DNA of 64,000 bases from assembly GCF_047495875.1 (NCBI RefSeq), contig NC_092480.1:4402001-4466000 (forward strand). Direction: 5' to 3'. Positions 24,060 through 35,655 of the stretch are shown here, piece after piece (the stretch's first letter is position 1; every line of letters starts with the position of its first letter). The stretch is from Pithys albifrons albifrons (taxonomy: Eukaryota > Chordata > Aves > Passeriformes > Thamnophilidae). A program made the position numbers and the translations under genes. A model generated the notes under the pieces. The model did not search any database. It saw nothing but the letters and a program-made list of their open reading frames with translations, and had not been told where the DNA came from.

Positions 24060-24310
24060 AACATATCACGCCTCGTCCTCCTGGGATTAATTTTGAATAT
24101 CAAACGCTTGATCTCGAGCTGTTCCTCAGGCAGCCGGTCATGTTCCTGTGAAAGCTGTATTTTGAAAAGAATTTTTCTGATGCTCTAAAACAGAGGGAAG
24201 CAAAGCAAATGACCTTATCCTGCTTTGCATTATGTCACACTCGATGATATTCTTTTGCAGTACTTGCAGATAGCCTGACACATCGAGGCAGACAGCCCCT
24301 TATTATTAAA
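24060..24310. promoter_or_regulatory. Candidate conserved noncoding block
   Basis: GGGATTAATTTTGAATATCAA, CGCTTGATCTCGAGC, TGCATTATGTCACACTCGATGA and retained CpGs distinguish this block from the CpG-poor surroundings. No coding frame. Composition-based. Confidence 0.3.
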
Positions 24311-25379
24311 TCTGTTTGCAAATGGGCTCGGATTGCCCTTCACATCCACCCCTGGTTATGAGCGGTGGCAGCCCGTGGCTGCAAATCCCAGGTCCCCACA
24401 AACACCTTCTCCCCACCTCCCCACTGAGCTTGTCAACACTTTAGGAATTAATGAAGAGTCCTATGGGAAAAGGAAAGGGCTTTCTCCCCGCTGTGTTAGT
24501 GATGAAGGGTAATGCCCTTTTCCTGTGGGTTCTCCCCATCCTCCCACTGGCTCTTTGGGCTCCACACTGAGCTCATGACCTTGGGAATGTCTCTGTGCAG
24601 CCGTCCCATAAATGACATGGAGTGACCCAGTCCCTGTTCAGCTGTGTCGTGTCTCCCTCTGGGTCAGATCAGGCCAGCGACGCTGCACTTTGCAGTCGGT
24701 CAAAGCTGAATCAATAGTGCCTCACGCTGCTGAGCCGGGCTATTGCTGCCACGGCTATTCCTCCCTGCAAGGATCCTGCTTCCCTGCAAAAGACAGCCGT
24801 ATTCGCTCCCATTTCCATCCGTTCCTGAGTAAATCCCCCATGCAAAGCACCCCTGTCCTCTGCATCCCTCGATTTGCCTCCAGCAGCAGTCGTTGCAGGG
24901 ATACAGGGATGCTTGGCTTCTTCATGAGCTCAGGGGAAAACTCTCCCAAGGGAAAATGAAGGGAAAATTTCCTTTTCTAAATCCAGACCGTTGGTAATTG
25001 GCCTCAGACCTCTATGAGGAGCTGTCGTTAAATAAATACAAGGCTGCCCAAAGCCACAAATGGGAAAGACTCCCAGGGGTTTCGCTTTAGCCGCTGTTCA
25101 GATCCTAATACATTTCATCCTACAAGCAGCTCTTTGGGCTCCAGTATTTGAGTTCACATCTGATGGTATTGCAACACATCTGATATTCCCTGAGCATCAC
25201 TTAGAGCTCCTGGCAAAGGCTCCCAGGGCCTTTGGGCACTTCTGTTCAGACATCACCTGTCTTCTTCCAGATTTGTTGGTTTTCAGTGTCAGTGAATTTG
25301 TGCTTTTCCTTATGGGAGAATAAATAAAAGGCACCACTTAACTTTGTTTTTCTGTTTTGCAATCTGTTTTTTTTTTCTT
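24311..25379. other. Noncoding stretch, no gene seen
   Basis: Unremarkable sequence. The last ~60 bp become T-rich. Confidence 0.5.
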
Positions 25380-26810
25380 TTATCCTCCTCTTGAGTGATG
25401 CCAAATGAAAAATTTCAGTGTGTATTGAAATATATTTAGGATCAGATTTTTATGTTGTTTTTCCCATCCCTTTTCCATACATTTGTCTGTCCAATGCTGA
25501 AGACAATGTTGCAAGTTGAAAATGTTGTTTTCTTCCATGATAGCACCACAATATTTCCAGTTATTGTTCTCTCTCCCTTTCTCTCCATGTCTTGCTTTCT
25601 TGGCCACCATTGTCTGTTGATCAGATGTTTTTGTTAAGTTGTCCAGAGTGATGTGTGGGTTTTTTCCTTCCCCTGAGTGGTTACAATTAAGTTAGAATCC
25701 ATCAATGTGTATGAGTTGTTGGAAATGTTGCTTTTGATAGGCATTACCTTGTACTTGTCTGTATTAAATTTCAGCTGTCATTGTTTTCTTAATTGCCTGT
25801 GTTAGATAATGTTGAATTTCCCACAGTCCTCTCCTCCTGACTAAAATGAATAGCATTTGTATCACAAATGCTTCAAATTTGACACCTTTTTTCCCCCTTG
25901 CCATTTAAAACTTCACCCTGGCTTGGCTGATTTAATCTGCTATCAATTTCTCATCTTTTCAGACATTCCTTTCTTTCCTTTCTCTCCCTGTCCATCTGCT
26001 GTCCCGTTGGCCTCGGGGTGTTTTTGCCCTGGAAGGAGGTGTTATGTACACCTTGGATTACTTGGATGGGTAAGGAAAGCTCCATTTTCCTGACAGTGAA
26101 AGGGTGAAGGTGTAGCACAGGTGGTGTAAACCCCCCAGGAGCTCTGGGACATGGGTTTGGGTTATTAAACCATGATTTTCTCTACCTTGGTGACTTAAAT
26201 CCAGCTGATATGTGTGTTGTCTTGTGTGCTCCCTGTCATGTCGGTGTCATTTTTGGGAGCTGCCAAAAGGTTGGGAGAGCCATGACTCAGAAGATGTTGC
26301 TTTTATTTTTCACTCTCCCACATCCCTGCCTTGTATGGCTTTTGACAAGCTGCTGTTCTTCTCCAGCTGCCGCTCAGTTTGTGTACTTTATGCTCCAAAT
26401 TCCTTGTTCAAATGACATCCCTTCACAAGGCATCTGCAGGAAGATGGTTTTTATCTTCGTAGCCTGCTGCTTCTTCAGGGGTACTGGTTATTATTAATTA
26501 AGACATTTTTGAAGGTCTAATAAATAATAACAGCTTTTCTCAAAAGTACTGTTGCCTTCCTCAAAGGACTCTAATAGATTAGAGAGGGAGGACTTTATTT
26601 TCTGAAAGCCATACTGTTTGCCACATCATGTTCATCTGGAGAGTTTATTGCAACTTTCAAACCCCTAATTTAACAAGTTTACTTACTGCTGAAATGAGCC
26701 TTTGAAGTCTGGAATTATCTGTTCACTGGGAAAGCAAGGAGTGATCATTTCCATGCCAGCAAAAATTACTGAGTGAAATTGGGTGATAATTTTAGTCTTA
26801 ATTTAGTTTT
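25380..26810 (-). mobile_element. Ancient CR1/L3-lineage LINE relic, ORF2 reverse transcriptase region
   Basis: On the minus strand, disconnected frames spell the reverse transcriptase of a CR1/L3-type non-LTR retrotransposon in the correct order. Near 26616-26545 there is QYGFQKIKSSLSNLLESFEE, matching the family's 'SQHGF-KGKSCLTNLLEFFE'. Near 25895 a VKF remnant sits where FADDTK is expected. At 25779-25740 there is LKFNTDKYKVMPI, matching 'MKFN-DKCKVMHIG', with an open frame continuing about 25 codons through SNNSYTLMDSNLIVTT. At about 25607 VAKKA and at about 25510 LQHCLQHWTDK match the downstream 'AAKKAN' and 'HLEYCVQFW' segments. Spacing between the second and third landmarks is about as expected, while 25900-26540 is longer than expected and unrecognisable, suggesting a later insertion. 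Several frameshifts and stops make the copy inactive. The exact family name is uncertain. Confidence 0.8.
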
Positions 26811-28899
26811 CAATCGATGGAAGTTTCTTGATATTTTTAAGTGATGTGAAAGGATCTCCTCGGTTCTGTGTTGCCCAAAATAGTCTACTGCAGGAAATTA
26901 AACCATTTGGTACCTTGGCCTTTCGGAGAAACCTGTTATGGCTTTTCTCCCTTTGTAACATCTCGTTGAGGATGATCTGGATGCCACATTAGCTGATTGG
27001 CAGAGCAGACCTTCAGAAGGGGCTGGAGGGCCATAAAGAGGTGGAGGGACCTCTGGCATTGCTCCTGAGGCAGATGAAAGGCACAAAGAGAGTTTATGGA
27101 CCCATCTGCAGGAGGAAGGCAGCAAACTTGCCGCTTCAGCAGAGCTCAGTTGAATCCTCCCCAGTCAGGGTAGATCCAAAGTTAATCGCTAGGAGGTCTG
27201 TTGGTATTTTTATCACTGCATTTATATTTTATGGAACCATCTGGTCCCATTAAAACTTTGAAAGTCAGCTTAGATCGTATTGAGTTTCCCGGGAACTGAG
27301 GAGTAAGAGTAGGTGAGATGAGGGGTTGAAAGATGGCTCATTGCAAAGGGAGCACTGACAAACAGACTGTCAGGGTGAGAGGAATGAGAGTCATTTTGAG
27401 TGCAGCATTTAAACCCTGAGTGCTGATGGGGCTCCGTGCTGTGCCTGCCCTGCAGGTAACTGGTTTTCCAACTGCAATGTCCCTGTCCAGGGAAACACCA
27501 TCAGCAGCATCTCCTCTGAGGTTACTCGGGGAGAAAGGAGACCTTGTAACTCTTTGTGACAGCAATGGTGACAACTTGAAAAACGGCTAAACCTGCAGGC
27601 CAATGCCCTTCCTGGGCAGGTTCTGCAATGAGTGGCTCCAGGACATCGATGTCTCCAGCTGGGTCCCATCAATGGCCCATCCTGGGCCTGTGAATGGCCC
27701 TTCCTGGTGGGGTGCACAAAGTGGTCCAGCGACCTCATTTCCCACCTTGCCTCCTGTCTCTCTTCAGCTTTGCAAAGCTGGGTAGTGAGGTGCAGTCAGG
27801 AGAGGAGCTGCAGCCCTGGCATGGGAATGTTCTGTGCTCAGGTCGTTGCTCTTGTGCTCCAGAGGTGCCAATCCTGACAGCAGAGCAGCTGTGGAGTCAT
27901 CAAAGCTTGGAGCCTTCCCCTTCTCGTTTCGGTGTTTGCTCTTGGAACCTGTCAGTCCCTTCCCCATCCTGCATGTTGCCTTTCCAGGGCTATGGGCTGG
28001 AAAACCGGGAATGGAGGGGTGTGCATGGAATTAATTGCCTTCTGTTCAACAGCACTGGTGGCTTTCCCAGGGCTGGCCTGGCTCACACTGAGCCTCACTG
28101 GTGGTCCTGTAGTGTTGACCTGGGACACAGGTGGTTACTGTGTGATTCATCTGCTTTTCCATGTCTTCCCAACATATTTGGTGATGGGAAAGGCATTAGT
28201 GGATGTTTTTGTTTTTAGTGAGCACCTCAGGTTTCTTGGTAATTCCACCACTTGCTGCTGCCTGAGGATCTTGCAGCACCATTGGATGGTAACTCCTCGC
28301 TCTCCAAAGGATTAGAAGGAGTGTCTGAAAAGCCCTTTGAGAGTCAGAAGAAGGTGCCTGCAAGGGAATTTGCTGGTTTCTTGGCAGAGGGAGACTTTTG
28401 CGGACCAAGGGCACGTCCTGTTTGCAATAAGGGATATTTTGTGGTGGTAACTTGGCCAAGCTTATCTTGGTCACCATTTTGTCTCTTGCCCCAAAGTATC
28501 CCAGAGCTGCTGATAACACTGTGGCTTTGGGACTGCTGCTCTTGAGCATGGTAAAGTTGAGTGAATAATTCATGGAAGCAATTTATTCATTGAATTCACC
28601 AGTCTCAAGCTTTGGGCTGTGTCTGCTGGGCAAGTTGTTATTTCCTTCAATTTATTAGTCGTGGAGTAATATGCCAATATACAGTGAAACTTCTGTACTA
28701 GAAAGCATTTGTAATTCAGAAAGCTGGTGAGCTCAGGTGGGCTGATGTGGGATGGGGTCCTCCCCCTCATAGGGCTGTGCTGAGTATTTTTGGGAAACAT
28801 CCTTAGGATGCCTGGAGGTGTTGCTGCAAACATGGGGAAGCTCTTTGCTGATCCGCCCTGCTCTGCTGGACCTGTGAGGGACTGTGGGTTTGGGAGGAA
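26811..28899. other. Noncoding stretch, no gene seen
   Basis: Mixed composition. A weak junction TGCAG|GTAACT lies at 27455/27456. Frames up to 174 codons (27694-28218) are unrecognised and overlapped by others. Confidence 0.5.
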
Positions 28900-29240
28900 T
28901 GGGGGCTCAAGCTGTTAATAGCCTTAAAACAGTGTGTGCACAGGGCTTTTCATTCACCCTCCACTCCTCAAAGGCCGGGGGAATTGCAGCTCCTGTTATT
29001 ATTTAAGTGGCTTTCCAGCTGCTCCTTCTCATCCTGTCATCTCCCTGCCTGTCTTTGATTAATGACCGGACCATCCGTTCCAGCGCTTCCCTCTCTCCTT
29101 CACTTAATTCCCTATTTTTTCCCCCCTTTCCCCTCCACTTCTATTTTTTTTCCTCACACAAACTGCTGATCTAAATGTTCAAAATAAATTATGCTGAATA
29201 ATGGATGAAGACAGCTGCATAATTTATGGTGCCACAGGGT
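28900..29240. promoter_or_regulatory. Candidate regulatory block containing a strong dyad
   Basis: Includes CCTGTTATTATTTAAG, TTGATTAATGACCGG, a pyrimidine/T-rich run at about 29090-29155 and the 11-bp-arm inverted repeat at 29184-29227. Noncoding. Inferred from motifs. Confidence 0.3.
29184..29227. repeat. Perfect inverted repeat, 11-bp arms
   Basis: The arm ATAAATTATGC (29184-29194) is mirrored by GCATAATTTAT (29217-29227) across a 22-bp spacer. The arms are homeodomain/POU-like words. The arrangement could bind a dimer or form a hairpin. Confidence 0.85.
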
Positions 29241-30714
29241 GAGGCGAAGCCCTATGTGCTTTTCCTGTGTTTCTTGCCCCCCTGTGCCATCCTCTGCCCT
29301 TTCTCTGAGCAAACCAGGGAGGTGGTGGCACCTGGTTTGCTGGTGTCTGCTCTTCAGATCCCATTTTGAGTCAGAGAAGGGATTTAACACGCAGGATGAT
29401 GCACACAGGGGTGTTGTGACCATGGGAGATGTGAGGTGCTGATGTTCAGCCTATCAAAGCTGGTCCCTGCCTGCTGGGGCAGAGATAACATGTTTAATTA
29501 GTCACCCATGACGTTCCCCTCCTTTTGCCTTCCTGCAGCAGGGTGGTGCTGCTGGAAAACATTTTAAAATCTGGAGGCAGGGGTGGATTTCTTTTGGGGT
29601 CTTGCTTTGCCCCAAGTGTCAGCAGGAGAAAGTCTTCTGGTGTTAGTTAGCATGATTCATTCTGGCAAGCTGAGGCAATTTCTTCTGACTTTTATATTAT
29701 ATTCAGAATTTCTCTCCATAAGGATATCAGATATAATTATAATATGTTGAAATGAAGTACTTCAACCTTATCAAAAATAACATTTTGATAATTTTTCGCT
29801 GAAAATGTCAACACAATCAATAGGTTCTTGCAAATGTTTTCATTTCATTAAACTCAGCAGATTGTTCTGCTGGCATGTTTTAACCCACACTAAATATCCT
29901 TTTTTCCATATTGGGATGAACTTAGATAACAAGGTTACCTTTACAAAGCCACATGGTGATGAAGTAGAGCTTTTTAGCAGCAGTCCTCCATGTTCCTTAT
30001 AAAAGGATGAAAGAGTGGCAGAGATGACTGAGACAGCGAGGGAAAGAAAAAAGGAGAGACACAGAGACATCATTTTTCTCTCTCCAAGTTTATTATCCCA
30101 TCCGTTTGCCTCTGTCTTTCTCTGATGTCTTGTCCATCAGCCGGGAAAACCTAATTCTGTAAGAAATAAATACAACTTGAGTAAATTAAGTGAAAAGGCT
30201 GCACAGAACCCAATTACTCTCTGTCCCCCAGACGCTCAAGAGCAGAGTTCATTTCCCTGTAATGAGCACTGTGGTGAGTGACAGCCTGGCAAAATGAGCT
30301 GTGGTTTCATCCAGGGGCAAAGACAGGGATGTGGGGTAGTTGGGAAAGGTTCTGTACGTGTAGATGGAGATGTGGGAATGCAGAAACCTTCCCCTGGTAG
30401 ACTCCAATTCCTTGACCAGCTTTGTTTGGCTTCCTGATGGAGTTATCTTTATTGTGGAACCTGTTTGTTGCTAAAACTTGGAGCAGCAGAGGTGGTTAAA
30501 TGTGCCCAAGTGTTTCAGAGTTTCTTGGTTTCATTTGCTTGAAGGTCTCAGTGTTGTGCAGGCACAGCCATTCCCTGCCAGGAGGGAAGTCTGGGAGGAC
30601 TGCTGGGGGCACAGAGCACTGCCTTGCAGCCCATGGGAAAAAGTACAAAAAGATTTAAAAACAAATATATGTGGCATCTATTAAGTGGTGTGGCTGAAGA
30701 ATTGACCTGGGACA
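29241..30714. other. Noncoding stretch with an AT-rich core
   Basis: 29690-30000 is AT-rich (GATATAATTATAATATG; ATCAAAA and TTTTGAT arms around 29770-29790) and may be an eroded repeat or conserved element. The remainder is featureless. No gene supported. Confidence 0.45.
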
Positions 30715-30800
30715 CAGAACTCAACACTGCTCAGTTGCAGCCCTGACTGTGTGACCTTCAGCAAATGGCTTTACAGGCTGCCTCTCTCTTCCTCAGCAGC
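30715..30800 (+). mobile_element. Possible MIR-like SINE fragment
   Basis: CCCTGACTGTGTGACCTTCA, GCAAATGGCTTTAC and GCCTCTCTCTTCCTC follow the order of the MIR core ('ctgtgtgaccttgggcaagt... cctctctgtgcctcagtttcctc'). Short and diverged, so moderate confidence. Confidence 0.45.
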
Positions 30801-31426
30801 ACATCATTTTGCTCACTCTTCTCCTCTGATTGCAGGCAGCTTTGGTAAAAGATTTTGTTCCTCTGTGTGTGTATTGAACTTGGCACAAAAGCCTCTCGTT
30901 TCAGCTGTTGCTGTAATATCTATGGTGTGCTTTGTGAGGAGAAGGAGGGTGTTGGAGTAAGGCAGGAGGGAACCCACACTGAAACCTCTGCTTGCTTTTC
31001 TGTTTGCGTTCGTAGGACTAAAATCAAGAGCTGAAGTCAAACAGAGGTGAGAGTGTGGTGGGCATTAAGATTTTATAGAGGAGTGAGGGGGGTGCCAGTC
31101 TCATGTAACACAGGAATCAATTTGGTTGCTGTGACACTGCTGATGCAGAGTTGACATTGTCTGTTGTTACCATAAAGATGAGGATGAGTGAATTTTGCCC
31201 ATTCCCGTTGCCTCTTTGCATACATAGACTCCTTTATGCAGCTTCCTGAATATTCCTCCAGCTCCACAGGGATTATCCAGGAGAGTGGATGGGAAGGGCT
31301 ATCACCCTACGTGTCCCTGCTGTGTGCTGGTTTGAAGCTGGGGATGCCTGCAGTGAGGCTGAGCCAGCACAGCTTGTTTTCAGGAGCCATTGTGGTGCAT
31401 CAAGTAATAACTGCTCGAGAGAAGGA
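30801..31426. other. Noncoding stretch, no gene seen
   Basis: No coding exon, RNA gene or named repeat. Confidence 0.5.
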
Positions 31427-31790
31427 ACTTGCAGTGCTTTATTATGCGTAATATCCAGCCGGTGAAAGACAGCTGCTGCTGCTCTATGGAGTATTATATC
31501 CCCATAATCAATATCGGGGAGGAGGAACTGTTGGGCAACCTGTTCCCTATTATGGGCACTTAAGCAATGCTTGGGTTGACAAAGAACCTTGTACCAACTG
31601 CAGGCAGCACATGTTCAACATGCTTCTCGTATATCAGGGAGTGATCCAGCCAAAAGCCCAGATGCTCTTGACAGCTAACTTTGGAGAGGAGCTGATGACA
31701 GAGCAGCCTTTCAACCAGAGGAGCCTCCTTTTCCCTTGGATACTTGGGGATCTGAGCAGGGAGACTGATGGTGGTATGCAATTAAGTCAC
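31427..31790 (-). mobile_element. Ancient LINE reverse transcriptase relic (Rex1-like / CR1-superclade)
   Basis: On the minus strand, LGFWLDHSLIYEKHVEHV (31661-31608) followed by RFFVN matches the thumb region of a group of non-LTR retrotransposons ('YLGVWLD--LSFK-HI--V... GFFYRNKS'). After one frameshift, LPDIDYGDIILH (about 31518-31485) and RLDITHNKAL match 'LPVLDYGDIIY-HAS... LD-VYHSALRF'. Order, strand and spacing all agree, so this is a relic of an ORF2. It differs from the bird CR1 type at 6677 and from the L3-type at 25380. The frame break and stops make it dead. The host sequence around it is AT-rich and CpG-retaining (AATATCGGGG), which raises the possibility of later conservation. 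Confidence 0.65.
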
Positions 31791-31834
31791 TAAATATCAC
31801 CCAAGCAGGCGACTGGAGTGGTGTGATCTGATGT

Positions 31835-31935
31835 CAGGTGTGAAGGCCCAGGAGTCAGGATGGCTGGGCTGCTTTTCTGGCACTGCCACTGATTCATTTT
31901 GACTTTGAGCAAGTCATTTAATCGCTCAGTAATTA
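31835..31935 (+). mobile_element. MIR-like CORE-SINE relic
   Basis: GGCCCAGGAGTCAGGATGGC, TTCTGGCACTGCCACTGATT and TTGAGCAAGTCATTTAATC match the MIR core ('ctggcactgccactgact... ttgggcaagtcacttaac'). Located 45 bp from the LINE relic. Confidence 0.6.
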
Positions 31936-34616
31936 ATCCTATTCATACAGCTAAATTGAGTACTGCAAGGTACATGAGCTCTCGCTACAGGCACACTGTG
32001 GCCATTCAAAAAAATCACAGCAACACCTAGAATAGAAGAGAAGGTGTTTGATTTCAAAGCATCCCGGCCTGCCACTTGAATCCTTCTCATCATGTACCTA
32101 TAAAGGGCCCATGGCAGATCTCTGAACAGCTCTGCTTCCTTACTGCAGGGAGGAGTGATGCCCACAGGCCAGAGCTGGGAAATCCATCACCTACCTCAGC
32201 AAATAAGTGTTAATGAAGTTCACAGGGAGCCTGGTAGGGATGGTGTAGAGAAACAGCAGATGATTTCTGCTATTTTTGCATTGATCTTCTCCCTGGCCCT
32301 TTGGTTTGTAGCTGGCACAGCAGCCTCAGGACCTTGGTGCCTGTGCTGATGTGACCTCCTGCTCTCCCAGTCCGTGCCCCATTTAACTGAGGAGCTGCCG
32401 GAGTCAATCAGAGCCAAGTGTTTGCAAGCAGGGCCAGCGCCTGGTGCTGAGTGTTTTTATTAGCTCAATACAAACTGCAGCAGAGCACTTATTGATTCCA
32501 GTGATCCATTGCCATCAGTAACATCATTTGTAAACTTTTGGGGAAGCAGGAGTGGTAGCAGAGCCTGCTGTATGATCCCAGTCGCTCAGGCATTCAAATT
32601 ACCTTTATCAAGTGGAGTATTTACTCTCCAAGACTTGACTCCTGACTTGTGAGTCAGGAAGCAGCAAATGGGTACACAGAGCTGCAAACTCTGTCTTTGC
32701 CCATAACCCCAGGTTTGCCAAGGGGCTGGAGGCCATGAGTGTGCTGCTTAACCTCTGTCTTACATGGGAAAATGAGAGACCTCTTACATTTTTATGTGCC
32801 CTGCCTTGAACTAATGCTGTCTGGAGAGATTTTCTTGTGCTCACGATAAGTAAAATGAAAGATCTTTGGACCTTTAGCTGCAGGGCTTAGCTCAAATTCC
32901 CCTGCTCCTGGCAGACCCCTGTAATTGTACTGTGTCTCTCTGTATATTTATGCAGATACATTGTAAATCAATGTGCTACCAAGTGGACCAATTTATTGAC
33001 TAAAGCTGCTGTTTGGGAGTCCATTAAGGATGTTCCATTGACCAGATGTGGCACCACTGCCCTACAAGGGAAGAGTTCCCCCTCTTTGGCTGTTGTGGAT
33101 ATGGGTGAGGGATGTGAGTGAGTGGGGCTGTTCATAGACAGAAATATCTGCAGTTCTGCATGCACACAAAAATTACTTCTGGGAAGCTGGGATAAGCATC
33201 TTGTTCCTTCAGCTTCTGAATGTGACAGATCTCTATCACTTAGAGGAGTTTCTTGCCTAATAGTGGCAGTAGATCCACTGGGTTCTCTGGGGAAGCAGCA
33301 GGTTTACTGCAAAGTCAGGGCATTTAACTGGGATTTACAAACCCAGCAGGAGTGTGGGTGCTTTGTTGGAATGGGAATTTAATACCCGAGTTCCCTCAGG
33401 TGACTTAGAAAGTTTTGTTATGTTTTTCAGAAGAAGGTTTTACTAAAACATGGAAAACAGGCAGTAAATGTGTGTTACCAGAAAAAAACAGTGAATTTGG
33501 ATTGACTGGCTTTTAACTTATTAGCAGCTGTGGGATGTTGTGGCCCAACAGAGGATGCAATCATGAAATAAAGCTCTGGTTATCCCCTTCTGTGCAACTT
33601 TCACCTTCAGTAGAGTTGTCAGATTGTTCAGTACAATTTAAGAATGCATAAATCCCCGTGTAATTTTTTTCTTGCTACATCTGTAGTAAAACTGTTTAGA
33701 TGGTGGGCCAGTGTGTACTTTTAGAGATGCTAAATTGCATTTAGAAAGGGGAGTAAGAAAAGGAAGAAGGGGAGAGCCAAGGTGGCAGCAGTGATACAGC
33801 TTGGCTGGAGCAAGTGATCTGGGCTACTGGCTCATCCTTATTATAGAAACATCAACTTTCTGTCCCTGGAGGCACACTACCAGACCATTGCCTTCATCCC
33901 TTCTTCAAATGGACCTTCCTCTGCCTCCTGTCTCTGCCCTGGTTGGAGGTGGTGATGTCTGGAGGAGTAATTACTCCAGGGATAACGCTGGACTCTGAGA
34001 TGGACTGGGAGCCACCTGACACCATCTTGCCTCTGGTCCTGCCCTCCATGGGGAAATTTTAAGCATGTCAGAGCGATGGCTTTGCACAGATTCCCAGCTG
34101 ATGGGATGCATGTTTGGGCTGGCTGGCTGGTCGGGAATTCATTAGGAACTTTTGTGTTTGCAGCTGTCTCTCGGATTATATCTTTATTGATCCTGCCTGC
34201 CCATGACCAATGGGAAATATGAGGAAATGATGAAGCTCTTCTGAAGGGGAGTTCATAATCTTGCTCAAACAAAGCCAGGCCCCCAGAGAGAGGGATGAAT
34301 GGCCTGTGTGTAGCCTATTTTGAGACAATATGGCTATCACATCTTGTTCCCCTTGTTTTACTGGGATAACATTCAATTACCCCGCCAACAGCAGCTTCCT
34401 GCAAGGGTTGTTGAGACAGCTAATTGCTTGCCCCAGTTACTCCAAATGAGAAACCCAAGTCTGCTGTGGGGCTATCTGGGGCTGAGAGGATCAATGGGAT
34501 TGGCACCAGTTTTAGGACTCTGCAGTGGTCCCCTAAAGACGTGATGTCTTGAGGAGGTTGTGGGGCTGGGGGTCAGCCTCGACCCCAGTTCTGCCATGGC
34601 TTTGCTGCTTAACGAT
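31936..34616. other. Noncoding stretch, possible weak MIR trace at 32740-32790
   Basis: GTGCTGCTTAACCTCTGTC followed by GGGAAAATGAGAG is faintly MIR-like. 32940-33060 is AT-rich and possibly conserved. No gene. Confidence 0.45.
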
Positions 34617-34675
34617 GAGCAAATCCCTTTGGTTTGTGGCAGGGTTTGAGCAAATCACTTTGGTTTGTGGCAGGG
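34617..34675. repeat. 31-bp tandem duplication
   Basis: GAGCAAATC(C/A)CTTTGG and TTTGTGGCAGGG occur twice in tandem with period 31 and one mismatch. Confidence 0.8.
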
Positions 34676-35389
34676 CTGTGGATGCTGGCTGGGAGGGTCA
34701 AGGAGCTGGTAAGTTAAACCAAAGTTTCTATTCCCTAAAATTAGCAGTGGGTGGCCCACTGGGACATGTAGGAGGATGAGCTGGTGGCTCTGTGGAGTGC
34801 AGTGGATTATTTGGGCTCTGCTGCCCTCCCTGCCAGGCCTGCCTGCCTAAGTACCAGCAGTGCAAGCGTCAGCATGTTCTGCAGGGAAGCTTCTTTACAG
34901 CCCACGTTGTTTGGAGTGTGCCTGGACAGATCTTTGCAGAGCTGTCAGTAGGTAACAGCTTTCACTTGCTATTAGCCCAGGTTAGGTTTGTGCTGCACCC
35001 CAGAGAGGTAAAGCCCGAGCAGCCCCATATCGATGCCTGACAGCACCTTCCTATTTGTATATCTGAGCAAGGAGACAACGTGTGAGACAACCACACTTAG
35101 CCCCTGCCAAAGCCAAGCACTAGAAAAGTCCCTGATGTATTCAGAGAAACACACTGTCTTGCTGTGTCTGCTTTGGAGAAACCTTGCTAATCCTTCCTGA
35201 AAAGCCCAAAGGGGGATCCAAAGCAGCTTTTCATTAGCCAGACAAGCCCTACAAGTTCCCCAGCAAAATACATACAAGGGAGCGATGCTGCTGCAGGCTG
35301 AGTGACAGGGGAGTGTGTGTGGAGGGAGTGAGGGGGCTGCAGCCTCTGTGCTGGGTAGGGAGAGGGATGTGGATGCCAGCATTGTACTT
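34676..35389. other. Noncoding stretch, no gene seen
   Basis: Ordinary sequence leading into the minisatellite. Confidence 0.5.
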
Positions 35390-35655
35390 GGAAGGGGCTG
35401 GGAGCTTTGGAAGGGGCTGGGAGCTTTGGAAGGGGCTGGGAGCTTTGGAAGGGGCTGGGAGCTTTGGAAGGGGCTGGGAGCTTTGGAAGGGGCTGGGAGC
35501 TTTGGAAGGGGCTGGGAGCTTTGGAAGGGGCTGGGAGCTTTGGAAGGGGCTGGGAGCTTTGGAAGGGGCTGGGAGCTTTGGAAGGGGCTGGGAGCTTTGG
35601 AAGGGGCTGGGAGCTTTGGAAGGGGCTGGGAGCTTTGGAAGGGGCTGGGAGCTTT
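35390..35655. repeat. Minisatellite: 14 identical 19-bp units
   Basis: The unit GGAAGGGGCTGGGAGCTTT is repeated 14 times (266 bp) with no mismatch that I can find. Each unit has GGGG and GGG runs, so the + strand could form G-quadruplexes. Because 19 is one more than a multiple of three and the unit has no stop in any phase, every frame stays open on both strands. That explains the long repetitive frames here (residue repeats such as PAPSKAPSPFQSS on the minus strand); these are not evidence of a gene. Perfect homogeneity implies recent expansion or collapse/homogenisation in assembly. Confidence 0.97.
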
